A stretch of DNA of 64,000 nucleotides from Paenibacillus mesophilus (GCF_005938385.1 NZ_VCRA01000001.1:606074-670073); one strand, 5' to 3'; counted from the first letter of the stretch, positions 24,371-33,170 are shown. Notes: generated from the letters alone by a model not told the origin. A program made the numbers and translations.

Positions 24371-25252
24371 ATGACAACGTTCCGTCCGATCGAAGGCATT
24401 TTTAAAGGAGCGCCCTTCCACATGGTAGGTGACGGCTTCCGCGTAACCAACTACTTCCCTTCGGGAAATAACTTTCAACAACGTTTCAGCCCGTTTATCT
24501 TGATGGATTACAACGCGCCGTTCGAATTTCCGCCGAGTGCCGAGGTGAAGGGCGTAGGAGCCCACCCGCACCGCGGGTTTGAAACGGTGACCATCGCCTA
24601 CGAAGGCTATATCGAGCATCACGATAATAAAGGCAACCACGGCGTAATCGGCCCCGGTGACGTACAATGGATGACCGCGGGCTCGGGACTGCTGCACAAA
24701 GAGTACCATGAACGCGAGTTCTCGAGACGCGGGGGGCTGTTCCAGATGATCCAGCTATGGGTTAATCTTCCCCGCGCGAACAAAATGAATGCGCCGAAAT
24801 ACCAGGAGCTGCCGAAGGAACGAATGGGCAGAGCGGAGCTGCCGGGCGGCGGAGGAACCGTGCGCATTATCGCAGGCGAATACGACGGGGTGAAAGGTCC
24901 CGCGCAAACGTTCACCCCCGTTCATCTGTTCGACATTTCATTTAACCGGAACGGCAAAGCGGATTTCGAGCTTCCCGCCTCCTTCAATACGGCCGCTCTT
25001 GTACTGCGCGGTTCGGTCAAAGTAGGCGAAGACAAAGTCGTCCATGAAAATGATTTTATATTGTTCGGCAACAGCCCGGGACGCATTCTAATCGAAGGGT
25101 TGACCGACGATGCGCTTGTGATCGTGTTGAGCGGCGAGCCTATCGCCGAGCCCGTAGTCCAGCACGGCCCGTTCGTCATGAACAGCCGGGAGGAAATTAT
25201 CGAGGCGTTCCAAGATTTCCAAGCCGGCAAAATGGGGAACCCGGATTTCTGA
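24371..25252 (+). CDS. Pirin-family bicupin
   Basis: The 293-residue protein has the N-terminal pirin cupin with the metal ligands in GVGAHPHRGFETVTIAYEG and HHDNKGNHGVIGPGDVQWMT, followed by AGSGLLHKEYHE, and a C-terminal pirin domain. Bacterial pirins bind iron and some have quercetin 2,3-dioxygenase activity, while others act in redox responses. The ATG at 24371 has AAGGAGAG about 6 bases upstream. The upstream palindrome over the -10 box suggests induction by an electrophile or redox signal. It is a single-gene unit ending at a strong terminator. Confidence 0.88.
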   Translation: MTTFRPIEGIFKGAPFHMVGDGFRVTNYFPSGNNFQQRFSPFILMDYNAPFEFPPSAEVKGVGAHPHRGFETVTIAYEGYIEHHDNKGNHGVIGPGDVQWMTAGSGLLHKEYHEREFSRRGGLFQMIQLWVNLPRANKMNAPKYQELPKERMGRAELPGGGGTVRIIAGEYDGVKGPAQTFTPVHLFDISFNRNGKADFELPASFNTAALVLRGSVKVGEDKVVHENDFILFGNSPGRILIEGLTDDALVIVLSGEPIAEPVVQHGPFVMNSREEIIEAFQDFQAGKMGNPDF

Positions 25253-25261
25253 AAAATAGCA

Positions 25262-25306
25262 AAGCAAAAGGGTCGAGCAGTTCGTGCTCGACCCTTGCTT
25301 TTTTTT
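25262..25306. terminator. Bidirectional Rho-independent terminator
   Basis: A long stem (GGGTCGAGCA with TGCTCGACCC, extended by AAGCAA/TTGCTT) and an eight-T run follow the pirin gene. A-rich sequence on the other side lets it also serve the convergent MFS gene. Confidence 0.85.
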
Positions 25307-25314
25307 ACGCTGGA

Positions 25315-26691
25315 TCACGCGGCTTCTGATTTCGACGCGGTGGCGGCAGCCCCGAACCTCCAACGATACAGTGCTGCAACAATTACGATCATCACGGATA
25401 AAACGACGAAAATGTTGCTGTATACGTAAGCAGCTTTATTCGTCACAACCGGATTGAGAGCAAAGCCGGCGGACTCGCGGTCAATCATTTTCCCGATCAG
25501 GCTCATGGCGATCGCTCCGGAAATGAAGTTCAGCATCGAGAACAGCCCCATGCCTACCCCGGTCACCTCCTTCGGCAATGTCCGCGAGATCGTATTCGAC
25601 ATCGCGATCTGCATAAAAGTATGCCCCACATTCCCCAATATGAGAATGATCGCAATCAAGTAGGGGGAAGCACCGACCATAGTCGATAGGAGAGCGAAGC
25701 AAACAAGGATCAGTCCGGAAGCCCTGTACACGAGTGCGGCATTGCCTCGCTCATCAGCCAGCTTGCCGCCCTTTCGACCCATTACCGCGGCGGCAATCGC
25801 CGCCGGGAACAGCACGAAGCCGATCGTACCGGGAGACAAATCGTTTAAGGCGGCCAAAAATTGCGGTGTCATAAACGTCATGCTGAAGCTGAACGCCGCC
25901 GTGATGAATGCCAGAATCAAGCCGATGGAGAACTTTTTGTTCCGGAACAGCTCCAGCCGAATAAACGGATCGGAGACCGTCCGGATTCTCGCGAAAAAGA
26001 ACACCAGCAGAACAAGCCCCCCAAGGAGCGGCATCCAGCCCCCTTGAGTAATCGCAAGCAAAAAAAGCGCGACTGCGGCGGCGAGCAGCCCTCCGCCGAG
26101 AAAATCGATCCGTCCCGCGTTCCCCTTCCCGTCATCCAAATATTTGCGGAAAAATGGCAAAGTGAGCAGCGGGAGCAGCGACAGCACGAACAATAGACGC
26201 CAGCTCCCGAAGCTCGTAATCACCCCGGCAACGACAGGGCCTAGCGCATTGCCTAGCGCAAGGCCGACAGCCGACGTACCGAGTGCCCTCCCCCGCTTCT
26301 CAGGCGGAAAATAGCGGATCGGTATAATCATGGCTGTTGCCGGAAGTACGGATGCTCCGGCGGCCTGCAGGATGCGCCCGGCAATGATCATCCCGTATTT
26401 GGCGGAGAGCAGGCCGACGACCGAGCCGAGCGCGAATAAAGTCAATCCGTACGTCAGCAGATCCTTCAGGCGGTATTTGTCCGCAAGCTTCCCGAACACG
26501 ATCGATCCCACCGCATAGACGACCATATACCCGGTCATGATCCAGCTCACCTCCGAAGGCAGAAGCCGAAACTGTTTGGCGATCTCGGGGAGCGCGACGT
26601 TGAACATGGTGCCGTTCATAACCGAGAATAATAAGGTAACGACAAGTACGCGAAGCAGCTTGTCGGCGTTTTTCAATGCCGCTTCATTCAT
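25315..26691 (-). CDS. MFS drug:H+ antiporter (DHA2-like)
   Basis: The ~458-residue integral membrane protein has about 14 hydrophobic segments. The MFS motif A-like loop GKLADKYRLKDLL lies between helices 2 and 3, and LGNALGPVVAGVI in helix 5 is the antiporter motif C of drug exporters. It is similar in layout to Tet(L), MdtP and related Bacillus exporters. The ATG at 26691 has AAGGAGGG 6 bases upstream. It is divergent from a MarR gene with a palindromic operator between them, so export is probably induced by a ligand of that regulator. The substrate is unknown. Confidence 0.87.
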   Translation of the reverse strand: MNEAALKNADKLLRVLVVTLLFSVMNGTMFNVALPEIAKQFRLLPSEVSWIMTGYMVVYAVGSIVFGKLADKYRLKDLLTYGLTLFALGSVVGLLSAKYGMIIAGRILQAAGASVLPATAMIIPIRYFPPEKRGRALGTSAVGLALGNALGPVVAGVITSFGSWRLLFVLSLLPLLTLPFFRKYLDDGKGNAGRIDFLGGGLLAAAVALFLLAITQGGWMPLLGGLVLLVFFFARIRTVSDPFIRLELFRNKKFSIGLILAFITAAFSFSMTFMTPQFLAALNDLSPGTIGFVLFPAAIAAAVMGRKGGKLADERGNAALVYRASGLILVCFALLSTMVGASPYLIAIILILGNVGHTFMQIAMSNTISRTLPKEVTGVGMGLFSMLNFISGAIAMSLIGKMIDRESAGFALNPVVTNKAAYVYSNIFVVLSVMIVIVAALYRWRFGAAATASKSEAA

Positions 26692-26762
26692 CACTTTCCC
26701 TCCTTGTTCGCTCAGCTTGCTTCCGGCACATAAACGGCTACAATAGAAATAGCGGAAGCGAT

Positions 26763-26797
26763 ATAATGAGCATACGATATAATGAGTATGCTCATTA
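26763..26797. promoter_or_regulatory. MarR-type operator between exporter and regulator genes
   Basis: TAATGAGTATGCTCATTA (26780-26797) is a palindrome with 7-bp arms. A direct copy of one arm with flank (TAATGAGCATAC) lies at 26764-26775, giving two overlapping or adjacent sites. The position between the divergent MFS and MarR genes fits auto- and exporter repression. Confidence 0.65.
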
Positions 26798-26839
26798 TTA
26801 TATTATTGAGGAAGCTCACTAATGTCAAGGAGGGTGCTT

Positions 26840-27319
26840 ATGTTTCCCCATTCGGATTATCCTGCGGCGATCGACGTTATTCACGTATTGGTCAGGGCAA
26901 CCCATTCCATCCAAAGAGATTTTGACGCGCAGTTGGCCGCACTTCAGATTCCTTACCCGATCTCGGGGCCAAGACTGCGTCTCTTGTCAATCGTTGCGGA
27001 ATCGGGGCAAATCCGCATGAGCGATTTGGCGGCCAAGTTAGGGATTAAAGCCCGCACCGTAACCGACTTCGTTGACGCGCTCGAACAAGATAATCTGCTT
27101 GTCCGGGTACCCGATCCGACCGACCGGCGTGCCACTCTAATCCGGCTTACAGAGCTTGCCCAAACGAATATTGACGACGTTCTCGCGCTTCAGGCGGAAA
27201 TAGCGGAGAAACTGCTTGGAAATTTATCGGCGGAGCAGCGTAAACAGTTTTTCAGCCTTCTGCTTCACCTGATTGAGAACAAAGATATGTCCGACCCTTG
27301 TAAAGAAGCGCTGAAATAG
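26840..27319 (+). CDS. MarR-family transcriptional regulator
   Basis: The 159-residue protein has the MarR winged helix: RLLSIVAESGQIRMSDLAAK, then the recognition helix RTVTDFVDALEQDNLLVRV and the wing PDPTDRRATLIRLTE. Helices at both ends form the dimer interface. The ATG at 26840 has AAGGAGGG 5 bases upstream; an ATG at 26822 lies before that site. It probably represses the divergent MFS exporter through the palindrome at 26780-26797. No Cys is placed for thiol sensing, so a small-molecule ligand is likelier. Confidence 0.87.
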   Translation: MFPHSDYPAAIDVIHVLVRATHSIQRDFDAQLAALQIPYPISGPRLRLLSIVAESGQIRMSDLAAKLGIKARTVTDFVDALEQDNLLVRVPDPTDRRATLIRLTELAQTNIDDVLALQAEIAEKLLGNLSAEQRKQFFSLLLHLIENKDMSDPCKEALK

Positions 27320-27323
27320 CGGA

Positions 27324-27572
27324 CTATACCCGTCGTATGCGCGCTACAATCAGCATTAGCAAGGGTAGCCCGAATATGTTGATTGGAAACACGTAACGGA
27401 TCCAGACTTGATTGGCGAATTCCATTACGGAGAGGACGCTTCGAGGCGCCACCGAAATCAGGAGCAGGGAGATGACGACAGCGACAAGTAGCGCATTGCC
27501 GTTCCGAACGTTCAGCAATTGCGCGGTCCCGTAGCTTGTAATAAGCAGATACAGGGACATCTTCACAAACAC
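27324..27572 (-). pseudogene. GerAB-like C-terminal fragment (small membrane protein)
   Basis: The 82-residue frame has two or three hydrophobic segments and ends RYVFPINIFGLPLLMLIVARIR, which looks like the last part of the GerAB spore-germination permease family, where the final helix ends with GLPLLLLIIA-like sequence and a basic tail. The preceding KMSLYLLITSYGTAQLLN also fits. The other ~280 residues of such a permease are missing. A GGAGGGAGGAGG site precedes GTG codons at 27572 and 27566, so a short protein could still be made. I rate a remnant as likelier than a working gene. Confidence 0.5.
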
Positions 27573-27671
27573 GCCTCCTCCCTCCGGTTCTACTTTTTTC
27601 CTTCAGTCTGTTCACAAGCAAGCCCGTTATTCTATAATGAACGAGAATACACGCAAACGACGGAGGCTCTC

Positions 27672-28295
27672 ATGAAACACGAATTATTCGATATTTTCGA
27701 CGAGCACATGAATCATATCGGCACCGCCACACGCCAAGACACGCATACGAACGGCTATTGGCATCAGACGTTCCACTGCTGGATCGTGACACGGGGGAAC
27801 GACGGACCGGCGCTGCTGTTCCAGAAGCGGCACCCGGACAAGGACACGCATCCGAACAAGTACGACATCACGTCCGCAGGACATTTGCTTGCGGGAGAAA
27901 GCGTGGAGGACGGCATTCGCGAGCTGGAGGAGGAGCTTGGGCTTAACGTTCCTTTCGCCGATTTGACCCCGATCGGCACGCTCCCCGTCGAGATGCGCTA
28001 CCGGGAGTTGATCGACCGGGAGTTTTACCACACGTTTCTGTACGAAGCCGACCTTCCGCTTGATCAGTACCGGCTGCAGCCGGATGAAGTCGTCGGACTC
28101 GTACGGGTCGATGCGGCGGAAGCGTCGCGGTTATTTGCAGGCGAGAATGAAACCGTACCGGCGAACGGCCTGGAAAAAGGAGAAGACGGCCGACTCGTTC
28201 CCGTCAGCCGCCTTCTTCGGCGCAGCGATTTCGTGCCGCACGGAGAGACGTATTACCTGCATATCCTCGATGCGGTCAAGCGTCACTTTTTATAA
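27672..28295 (+). CDS. Nudix hydrolase
   Basis: The 207-residue protein contains the Nudix box GHLLAGESVEDGIRELEEELG (box positions G-x5-E-x7-REL-x-EE-x-G), which binds Mg2+ and hydrolyses a diphosphate linked to another moiety. The N-terminus ELFDIFDEHMNHIGTATR and the WHQTFHCWIV block are typical of the isopentenyl-diphosphate-isomerase-like Nudix group common in Firmicutes. The ATG at 27672 has CGGAGG 5 bases upstream. Its end overlaps the convergent transporter gene by 13 bases. The substrate cannot be inferred. Confidence 0.86.
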   Translation: MKHELFDIFDEHMNHIGTATRQDTHTNGYWHQTFHCWIVTRGNDGPALLFQKRHPDKDTHPNKYDITSAGHLLAGESVEDGIRELEEELGLNVPFADLTPIGTLPVEMRYRELIDREFYHTFLYEADLPLDQYRLQPDEVVGLVRVDAAEASRLFAGENETVPANGLEKGEDGRLVPVSRLLRRSDFVPHGETYYLHILDAVKRHFL

Positions 28296-28717
28296 AACAG
28301 GAACAGCGCGGCAACGAGCAGCACGATCCCGACTATCCGCTGCCAGTCGATCGGGATCGTCTTCCCGCCGATCAGGCCGAAATGGTCGATGATCGTGCTC
28401 GTCAGCAGCTGTCCCGCGATAACGGCGACCATGGCCGAGGCGACGCCGATTTTCGGCACGGCGAACACCATGCCGACGATGTACAGCGCCCCGAGCAGTC
28501 CGCCGGTCAGCTGCCACTTCGGCAGCGAAACGATCTGCAGCACATTGCCTTTGCCGAGAAACATCATGATGAGAAACAGCGCCACCGTCCCGATCAGAAA
28601 CGAAGTAAACGCTCCTTCAAGCGTGCCCACCTTCCGCCCGAGTACGCCGTTCACTCCGGCTTGTACCGCCGTAGCCGCTCCGCCGAGCAGCACAATTAAC
28701 GTCATGATCCAGTTCAT
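28283..28717 (-). CDS. DMT-family transporter (YdcZ/DUF606)
   Basis: The 144-residue protein has five predicted membrane helices and the family opening with QAGVNGVLGRKVGTLEGAFT after the first helix. It resembles half-size YdcZ-type members of the drug/metabolite transporter superfamily, which often act as pairs or dimers. Only one copy is present here. Substrate unknown. It overlaps the Nudix gene end by 13 bases on the opposite strand. Confidence 0.82.
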   Translation of the reverse strand: MNWIMTLIVLLGGAATAVQAGVNGVLGRKVGTLEGAFTSFLIGTVALFLIMMFLGKGNVLQIVSLPKWQLTGGLLGALYIVGMVFAVPKIGVASAMVAVIAGQLLTSTIIDHFGLIGGKTIPIDWQRIVGIVLLVAALFLFYKK

Positions 28718-28760
28718 AGATGAATTGCTCCTCTCCGCTGCCTTCCATTGACTGGCGCGA

Positions 28761-30051
28761 TCATCGCTGCCCCGACAATAGCTTCTTAGCGCTTACGATC
28801 TGTACGCACAAGCACAAAATTTCGATCGCCGTCTTCAGTTCGGCCGTCGTCGGATACGAAGGCGCTATCCGGATATTGCGGTCTCTCGGGTCATGACCGT
28901 ACGGGAATGTTGCCCCCGCCTTGGTCAAGGTGACGCCCGCAACGGCTGCCATCGCCACTACTTCCTTGGCGCACCCGTCCAGCGTGTTCAGGCTGATGAA
29001 GTATCCGCCGTTCGGCTCGTTCCACGATGCGATTCGTTTGTCGCCGAGCTCCGACTCGAGCAAGCTTATTACCGTATCGAACTTCGGCTTTATGATAGCG
29101 GCATGCTTGTCCATATGCGCCCGGATGCCGTCCATGCCGCCGAAGAAACGGACGTGCCGGAGCTGATTGATTTTGTCCGGCCCGATCGTTTGGACCGAAA
29201 GCTGCTTGCGGATATGGTTCAAATTGGCGGCGCTCGCAGCCATGGCGGCTACACCCGCGCCCGAGAAGCTGATCTTCGACGTGGAGCTGAATAGAAAGAC
29301 GCGATCGGGATTCCCCGCCGCCCGGCAAGCTTCGAGTATAGGCTTCAGTCGGTCCGACCGGTCGCTCAAATGATGGACCGCATAAGCGTTATCCCAGAAA
29401 ATCCGGAAATCTCCGGCTTTCGTGCGCATGCCCGCCAGCCGATCCACAACCTCGTCCGAATAAGTAATGCCGTCCGGATTGCTGTATTTGGGGACACACC
29501 ATATTCCTTTGATCGATTCGTCTTCGCCGGCAAGCTTCTCGACTGTATCCATATCCGGTCCGTCGTGATTCATGTCCACTACGATCATTTCGATGCCGAA
29601 CAGCTCGCATATGGCGAAATGTCTGTCGTACCCGGGACTCGGACAAAGAAATTTGACCGCCGGGAGCTTTCCCCAGGGGGCGACACTGCCGAGCACTCCG
29701 TGCAGCATCGCTCTCGATATCGCATCGTGCATCATCGTCAGACTGGAGCTGCCGCCTACGATGATTTCGTCGGCTTGGACTTCCAGCATTTGCGCGAACA
29801 GCCGCTTGGCCTCCGGTATTCCGTCAAGCCCGCCATAATTTGCGGGTGTCCGAGCCGTCCTCGGCGTTCATAACGTCACCGGCTTTCAGCGCATCAAGCA
29901 TGCCCATAGACAAATCCAACTGCTCCGGACAAGGCTTGCCCCTCGACATATCCAGCTTCAGCTTCCGATTTCGGTACTCTTCATATATAGCTTGCCGTTC
30001 CGCTAAGAGTTCGTTCAATTCGGCTGCGCCGAGCGCATTCCAGTCGTTCAT
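28761..30051 (-). pseudogene. PLP-dependent aminotransferase disrupted by a single-base frameshift
   Basis: Two frames together encode one ~430-residue aminotransferase of the Asp_aminotransf (MocR-like) class I family. The first (30051 to 29824) starts MNDWNALGAAELNELLAERQ and runs to EDGSDTRKLWRA then a stop. Dropping one A from the AAA at 29839-29841 restores SDTRNYGGLDGIPEAKRLFA and joins directly to MLEVQADEIIVGGSSSLTMM. The rest is intact, with the substrate Asn/Asp region FWDNAYAVHH and the PLP lysine in SSTSKISFSGAGV. Either the gene is recently inactivated or this is a sequencing error in a short homopolymer. AGGCTGACC lies before the ATG. Confidence 0.85.
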
Positions 30052-30134
30052 TTTGGTCAGCCTCCCGTATTGGTATCCCCTGATGGACTATAGCCAGATT
30101 AGCAGTTGTCGGTTGCGGGTTCAAGGCTTTCAAC

Positions 30135-30160
30135 AAAAAAAGCCGCGGCTATGCGCGGCT
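30135..30160 (-). terminator. Rho-independent terminator of the GDSL hydrolase gene
   Basis: A 7-bp stem (AGCCGCG with CGCGGCT) with a 6-base loop is followed on the minus strand by a run of six or more T residues, 30 bp past the stop codon at 30193. Confidence 0.8.
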
Positions 30161-30192
30161 TCCATCCGAACGAAACTTCCTATAAAAACCGA

Positions 30193-30819
30193 TTATTCCC
30201 CAACCGCTTTCAACCAGGTCGTAGCCATCAGCATATCGCCAAGCGTTGTCATATGTACGCCGTCCGTCGTCAACGATTTGCCCGTTCCCCTCTGAAGGAA
30301 GTCGATAAACGCAGTATGCGTAGGAACGAGAATCGCATTGAATTCGACGGCCAGCCGGTTGACGATTTCAACGTAAGGCTTGAGCATCTGATTACCGGTG
30401 GATTCCGGGTTTTCCTTGACCGCTGTCGGCTGCATCAGGATGAACCGGCAACCAGGCACTTCCGCGATCGTCTGCTGAAGCAGGGAGCGGTATACGCTCT
30501 CATACCGGTCGGGATATACTTGTTCGGCGTCCGGGGAGTCAAGCTGCCGCCATACATCGTTGATCCCGATCGATACGGACACCCAGTCCGGCTTATGGTC
30601 CAGCACGTCGAGCCTCCACCGTTTCTGCAGATCGATGACCCGGTTGCCGCTCGTTCCTTCGTTGATGATTTCTAGAGACAGCTCGGGGCGAGCCGTGACG
30701 AAGTAGTCGTGCAGCACCCGGACATAGCCCGCGCCCAGCTTCAACGGATCGGTTTTTCTACCTTTGTCCGTTATGCTGTCGCCGATGAATACGATTTTAT
30801 TGCCTTTGCTGAATGTCAT
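30193..30819 (-). CDS. SGNH/GDSL-family esterase
   Basis: The 208-residue protein has the SGNH blocks: block I IVFIGDSITDKG with the catalytic Ser, block III SIGINDVW, and block V TDGVHMTTLGD with the catalytic Asp and His. These enzymes deacetylate carbohydrates or cleave esters. No signal peptide is present, so it is cytosolic, as with rhamnogalacturonan-acetylesterase-like GDSL proteins of Paenibacillus. The ATG at 30819 has GGGAGG 8 bases upstream; a longer frame to 30969 lacks a site. A palindrome overlaps its likely -10 region. Confidence 0.87.
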   Translation of the reverse strand: MTFSKGNKIVFIGDSITDKGRKTDPLKLGAGYVRVLHDYFVTARPELSLEIINEGTSGNRVIDLQKRWRLDVLDHKPDWVSVSIGINDVWRQLDSPDAEQVYPDRYESVYRSLLQQTIAEVPGCRFILMQPTAVKENPESTGNQMLKPYVEIVNRLAVEFNAILVPTHTAFIDFLQRGTGKSLTTDGVHMTTLGDMLMATTWLKAVGE

Positions 30820-30842
30820 GAATAGGCCTCCCAATCGGAATT

Positions 30843-30859
30843 GTTCTATTATATAGAAC
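30843..30859 (-). promoter_or_regulatory. Palindrome over the likely promoter of the GDSL gene
   Basis: GTTCTATTATATAGAAC has perfect 6-bp arms and contains TATAAT on the minus strand, about 25-40 bases before the gene's start codon. Two more GTTCTT half-sites lie at 30863-30875. It may be an operator. The rest of the 30820-31125 interval shows nothing I can identify. Confidence 0.45.
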
Positions 30860-31125
30860 GTTGTTCTTATGTTCTTGTATGGAGAATTACGTTCCCCGTA
30901 AATCATACTACTTGCCGTCCGTTCCTTCAATACATATTGGAAAATTTTCTCCTGTAGCGACCCATACATCCATAGAACATCTGAGACTCCCTAGGCCGCC
31001 TTGCGCTCAGATTCCGTTTTCAGGAGGCTGATGCTTTTCCAAGGGGAAGACTGTATTTGAATAACGGAAAACCCATTACAAATACTAATTCGGAAATCTG
31101 ACAATGAGTTTGAAAGGAGACCGGT

Positions 31126-31293
31126 ATGACGGAAAAGCACAATGATTATTTCGCGCCTGTAAACAGGAAGAACGAACAATACGATAACCGCAATATCGTG
31201 GAAGACAATAAGGACCCGATCCAAGGTTCCGAAGAAGACGCCATAGCCGCGATTAAAGGCCATATCGAAAAACAAGACCAAGAAGGTCTGTAA
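31126..31293 (+). CDS. Small acidic hydrophilic protein (55 residues)
   Basis: AAAGGAG about 6 bases before the ATG at 31126 opens a 55-codon frame encoding MTEKHNDYFAPVNRKNEQYD and a Glu/Asp/Lys/Gln-rich remainder ending IEKQDQEGL. There is no hydrophobic core, membrane segment or Cys, so it is probably disordered. A second small frame of similar style follows 20 bp later. This looks like the small, often spore-related hydrophilic proteins of Bacillales, but I recognise no family. Confidence 0.6.
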   Translation: MTEKHNDYFAPVNRKNEQYDNRNIVEDNKDPIQGSEEDAIAAIKGHIEKQDQEGL

Positions 31294-31313
31294 ACCGGGA
31301 GGAAGTATACCAT

Positions 31314-31484
31314 ATGGACAAGCAAACGAGACAGATCGGAACCGAGCAATTGGAGCAAACGGTCCGTGCTGAAGATTTGGCAAACCAAAACGAAATCGAA
31401 ATCGACGGCCCCGTTCATGCCAAACAAAATCACAAATTGGACAATTCCAAAAATCGAAACGAAGAAATGATGGAATCTGGCTGA
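31314..31484 (+). CDS. Small hydrophilic protein (56 residues)
   Basis: GGGAGGAAG about 8 bases before the ATG at 31314 opens a 56-codon frame encoding MDKQTRQIGTEQLEQTVRAE, then NQNEIEIDGPVHAKQNHKLD and an Asn/Glu tail. It follows the previous small gene by 20 bp and shares its polar, Cys-free, probably disordered character, so the two form a bicistronic unit ended by the terminator at 31620. Function unknown. Confidence 0.6.
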   Translation: MDKQTRQIGTEQLEQTVRAEDLANQNEIEIDGPVHAKQNHKLDNSKNRNEEMMESG

Positions 31485-31619
31485 AGAACGTTTCGAGGTG
31501 CTGTACCACGATTGTTATGAGGAGTGGCTGTTATCGCTAAAAGGGTAACGGAAAATCCGGGATCGGGACGCGGGATTTCGGCCAATCGATCCGAATAGGT
31601 GTCGACGAGTAACTGTGGT

Positions 31620-31650
31620 AGTCCGGCATGACCGGACTGTCTTTTTTTTG
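31620..31650 (+). terminator. Rho-independent terminator of the two small ORFs
   Basis: A 7-bp stem (AGTCCGG with CCGGACT, loop CATGA) is followed by GTC and a run of eight or nine T residues. It is about 135 bp past the second small gene. Confidence 0.75.
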
Positions 31651-31692
31651 AACTCCGCTCTCCGACACCGGAAATCGGAACATCCGCTCCCT

Positions 31693-32520
31693 TTAAACGG
31701 GGACGTGGTTGAATACGATGTCGCGGCGACGCAACATATCCTTCGGGGTCATGCCGGAACGCAAGCGAAAGTCCCGGTTGAAATGCGGCTGGTCATAGTA
31801 TCCGCAAGCCAATGCCAGCTCCAGGCTGTCAACCTCCGGTTTGCGGCGAAGATGTTCCACCGCCCGTTGGAATCTGACGACTCCGGCATATTGCTTCGGC
31901 GTCAAACCGGTTTCCCGCTTGAACAGCTGAATAAACCGTTCTGCGCTGAGGTTCGCTAAGTCCGCCATGTCGCGAACAAGGAAAGCTGCGGGATTTTCGG
32001 CTAACACTCGCAGTCCGGCGGCGACGGCGGAATGGCCTCTCGGAATATCGATCTGCCTGGCCAGACAATCGATAAGAAATTGTTCCACGCGCTGAAATCG
32101 TTCCATCGGCACCGACAGCTCGGAAAGCTCGCACCGCAGGTTGACTGTGTCCGGATGCTTTATCGCTTCTTGCAATGGAATATCGCCGTCCTGCAGCACC
32201 GACATCCAACCGCCCAAGAACGGATGAGCTCCGCCTGGCTTGAATTCAATGCCGAGACAAGCGTTCTGACACGCGGTATTCAACCAATAACGCGACGTCT
32301 TGGGCCCGGCTGCGATCGCTCCCGGCATCTGCTCATAACGATCGGGCGTTCCTTGCCCGTAAATCCGGAGGCGGTCATGGCGCAAATTAAAAATCAGGCT
32401 CGTATGGGCATCGGGAAGCTTATATTCCAGTTCATGCAACGGAAGATAGCCTTCGCATATCCAATATCGATCGATCCATTTCCGCAGCGCCGGCGACGGC
32501 CTGCACAGATGCAGCTGCAT
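31693..32520 (-). CDS. AraC-family transcriptional regulator
   Basis: The ~275-residue protein has an N-terminal ligand-type domain (RKWIDRYWICEGYLPLHELE, and GIEFKPGGAHPFLG typical of the DUF6597 group) and a C-terminal pair of helix-turn-helix motifs (VRDMADLANLSAERFIQLFK and SLELALACGYYDQPHFNRDF, ending SGMTPKDMLRR). The ATG at 32520 has AAGGGAG 7 bases upstream. It is divergent from the VOC-family gene at 32633, 112 bp away, and may control it. Confidence 0.87.
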   Translation of the reverse strand: MQLHLCRPSPALRKWIDRYWICEGYLPLHELEYKLPDAHTSLIFNLRHDRLRIYGQGTPDRYEQMPGAIAAGPKTSRYWLNTACQNACLGIEFKPGGAHPFLGGWMSVLQDGDIPLQEAIKHPDTVNLRCELSELSVPMERFQRVEQFLIDCLARQIDIPRGHSAVAAGLRVLAENPAAFLVRDMADLANLSAERFIQLFKRETGLTPKQYAGVVRFQRAVEHLRRKPEVDSLELALACGYYDQPHFNRDFRLRSGMTPKDMLRRRDIVFNHVPV

Positions 32521-32632
32521 GAGCATCTCCCTTCTCGGCTGGAGGTACGAAACGACTTCAATTTTTTACAATACTTTTGAGGCAAATCATCTTATGATAT
32601 AACCAATTCTAAGCCAAATGGAGGGATTTGTC

Positions 32633-33034
32633 ATGGAAGCATCGTGGAAGCCGGAAGGATATCACAGCCTCACCCCGTATCTGATCGTCAATGGGGCAGA
32701 CCGTCTGATCGAATTTCTTAGGGAAGTGTTCGACGCGGAATTGCTCGAACGTCATGTTGATGCGAAAGGCGACGTTCGCCACGCGTCATGTAGGCTTGGG
32801 GATTCCGTGGTGGAGCTCGGCGGAGGTTCCGACGAGAACTTCTCGTCAATGCGCAATGCGCTTCACGTCTATGTGGAGGACGCGGATGCGACGTACGTTC
32901 GAGCGCTTAATGCGGGAGCGCGGTCCTTGTACCCTCCGCAAGATCATGACTACGGCGAACGCTCGGGAGGTGTCGAGGACCCCTTCGGGAACCATTGGTA
33001 TATCGCAACATGGGCTAATAAAGGACAAGAGTAG
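32633..33034 (+). CDS. VOC-family (glyoxalase/PhnB-like) protein
   Basis: The 133-residue protein shows the vicinal-oxygen-chelate fold: SLTPYLIVNGADRLIEFLRE at the first repeat, a DAELLERHVDAKGDV segment with a metal-ligand-type residue, and EDPFGNHWYIATW as the closing strand of the second repeat. Members bind a metal and act as isomerases, dioxygenases or resistance-type binding proteins. The PhnB-like subgroup has no known reaction. The ATG at 32633 has GGAGGG about 8 bases upstream. It is divergent from the AraC gene. Confidence 0.83.
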   Translation: MEASWKPEGYHSLTPYLIVNGADRLIEFLREVFDAELLERHVDAKGDVRHASCRLGDSVVELGGGSDENFSSMRNALHVYVEDADATYVRALNAGARSLYPPQDHDYGERSGGVEDPFGNHWYIATWANKGQE

Positions 33035-33170
33035 CAGCAAGGGGAGTCCATCCTGCAATGAGGATGGACGGACGCAGGTGGCAGGCGGGTAAGAGCTGCC
33101 GAGCGAAATAACAGTCTTTGGCGGCTCTTATTCAATTGACAGCGAGGTCTTTATTTCCAACACAAGCGGG

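Noticed and set aside
33049..33073. Hairpin after the VOC-family gene
   Set aside because: An 8-bp stem is present, but there is no T tract on either strand, so it was not called a terminator.
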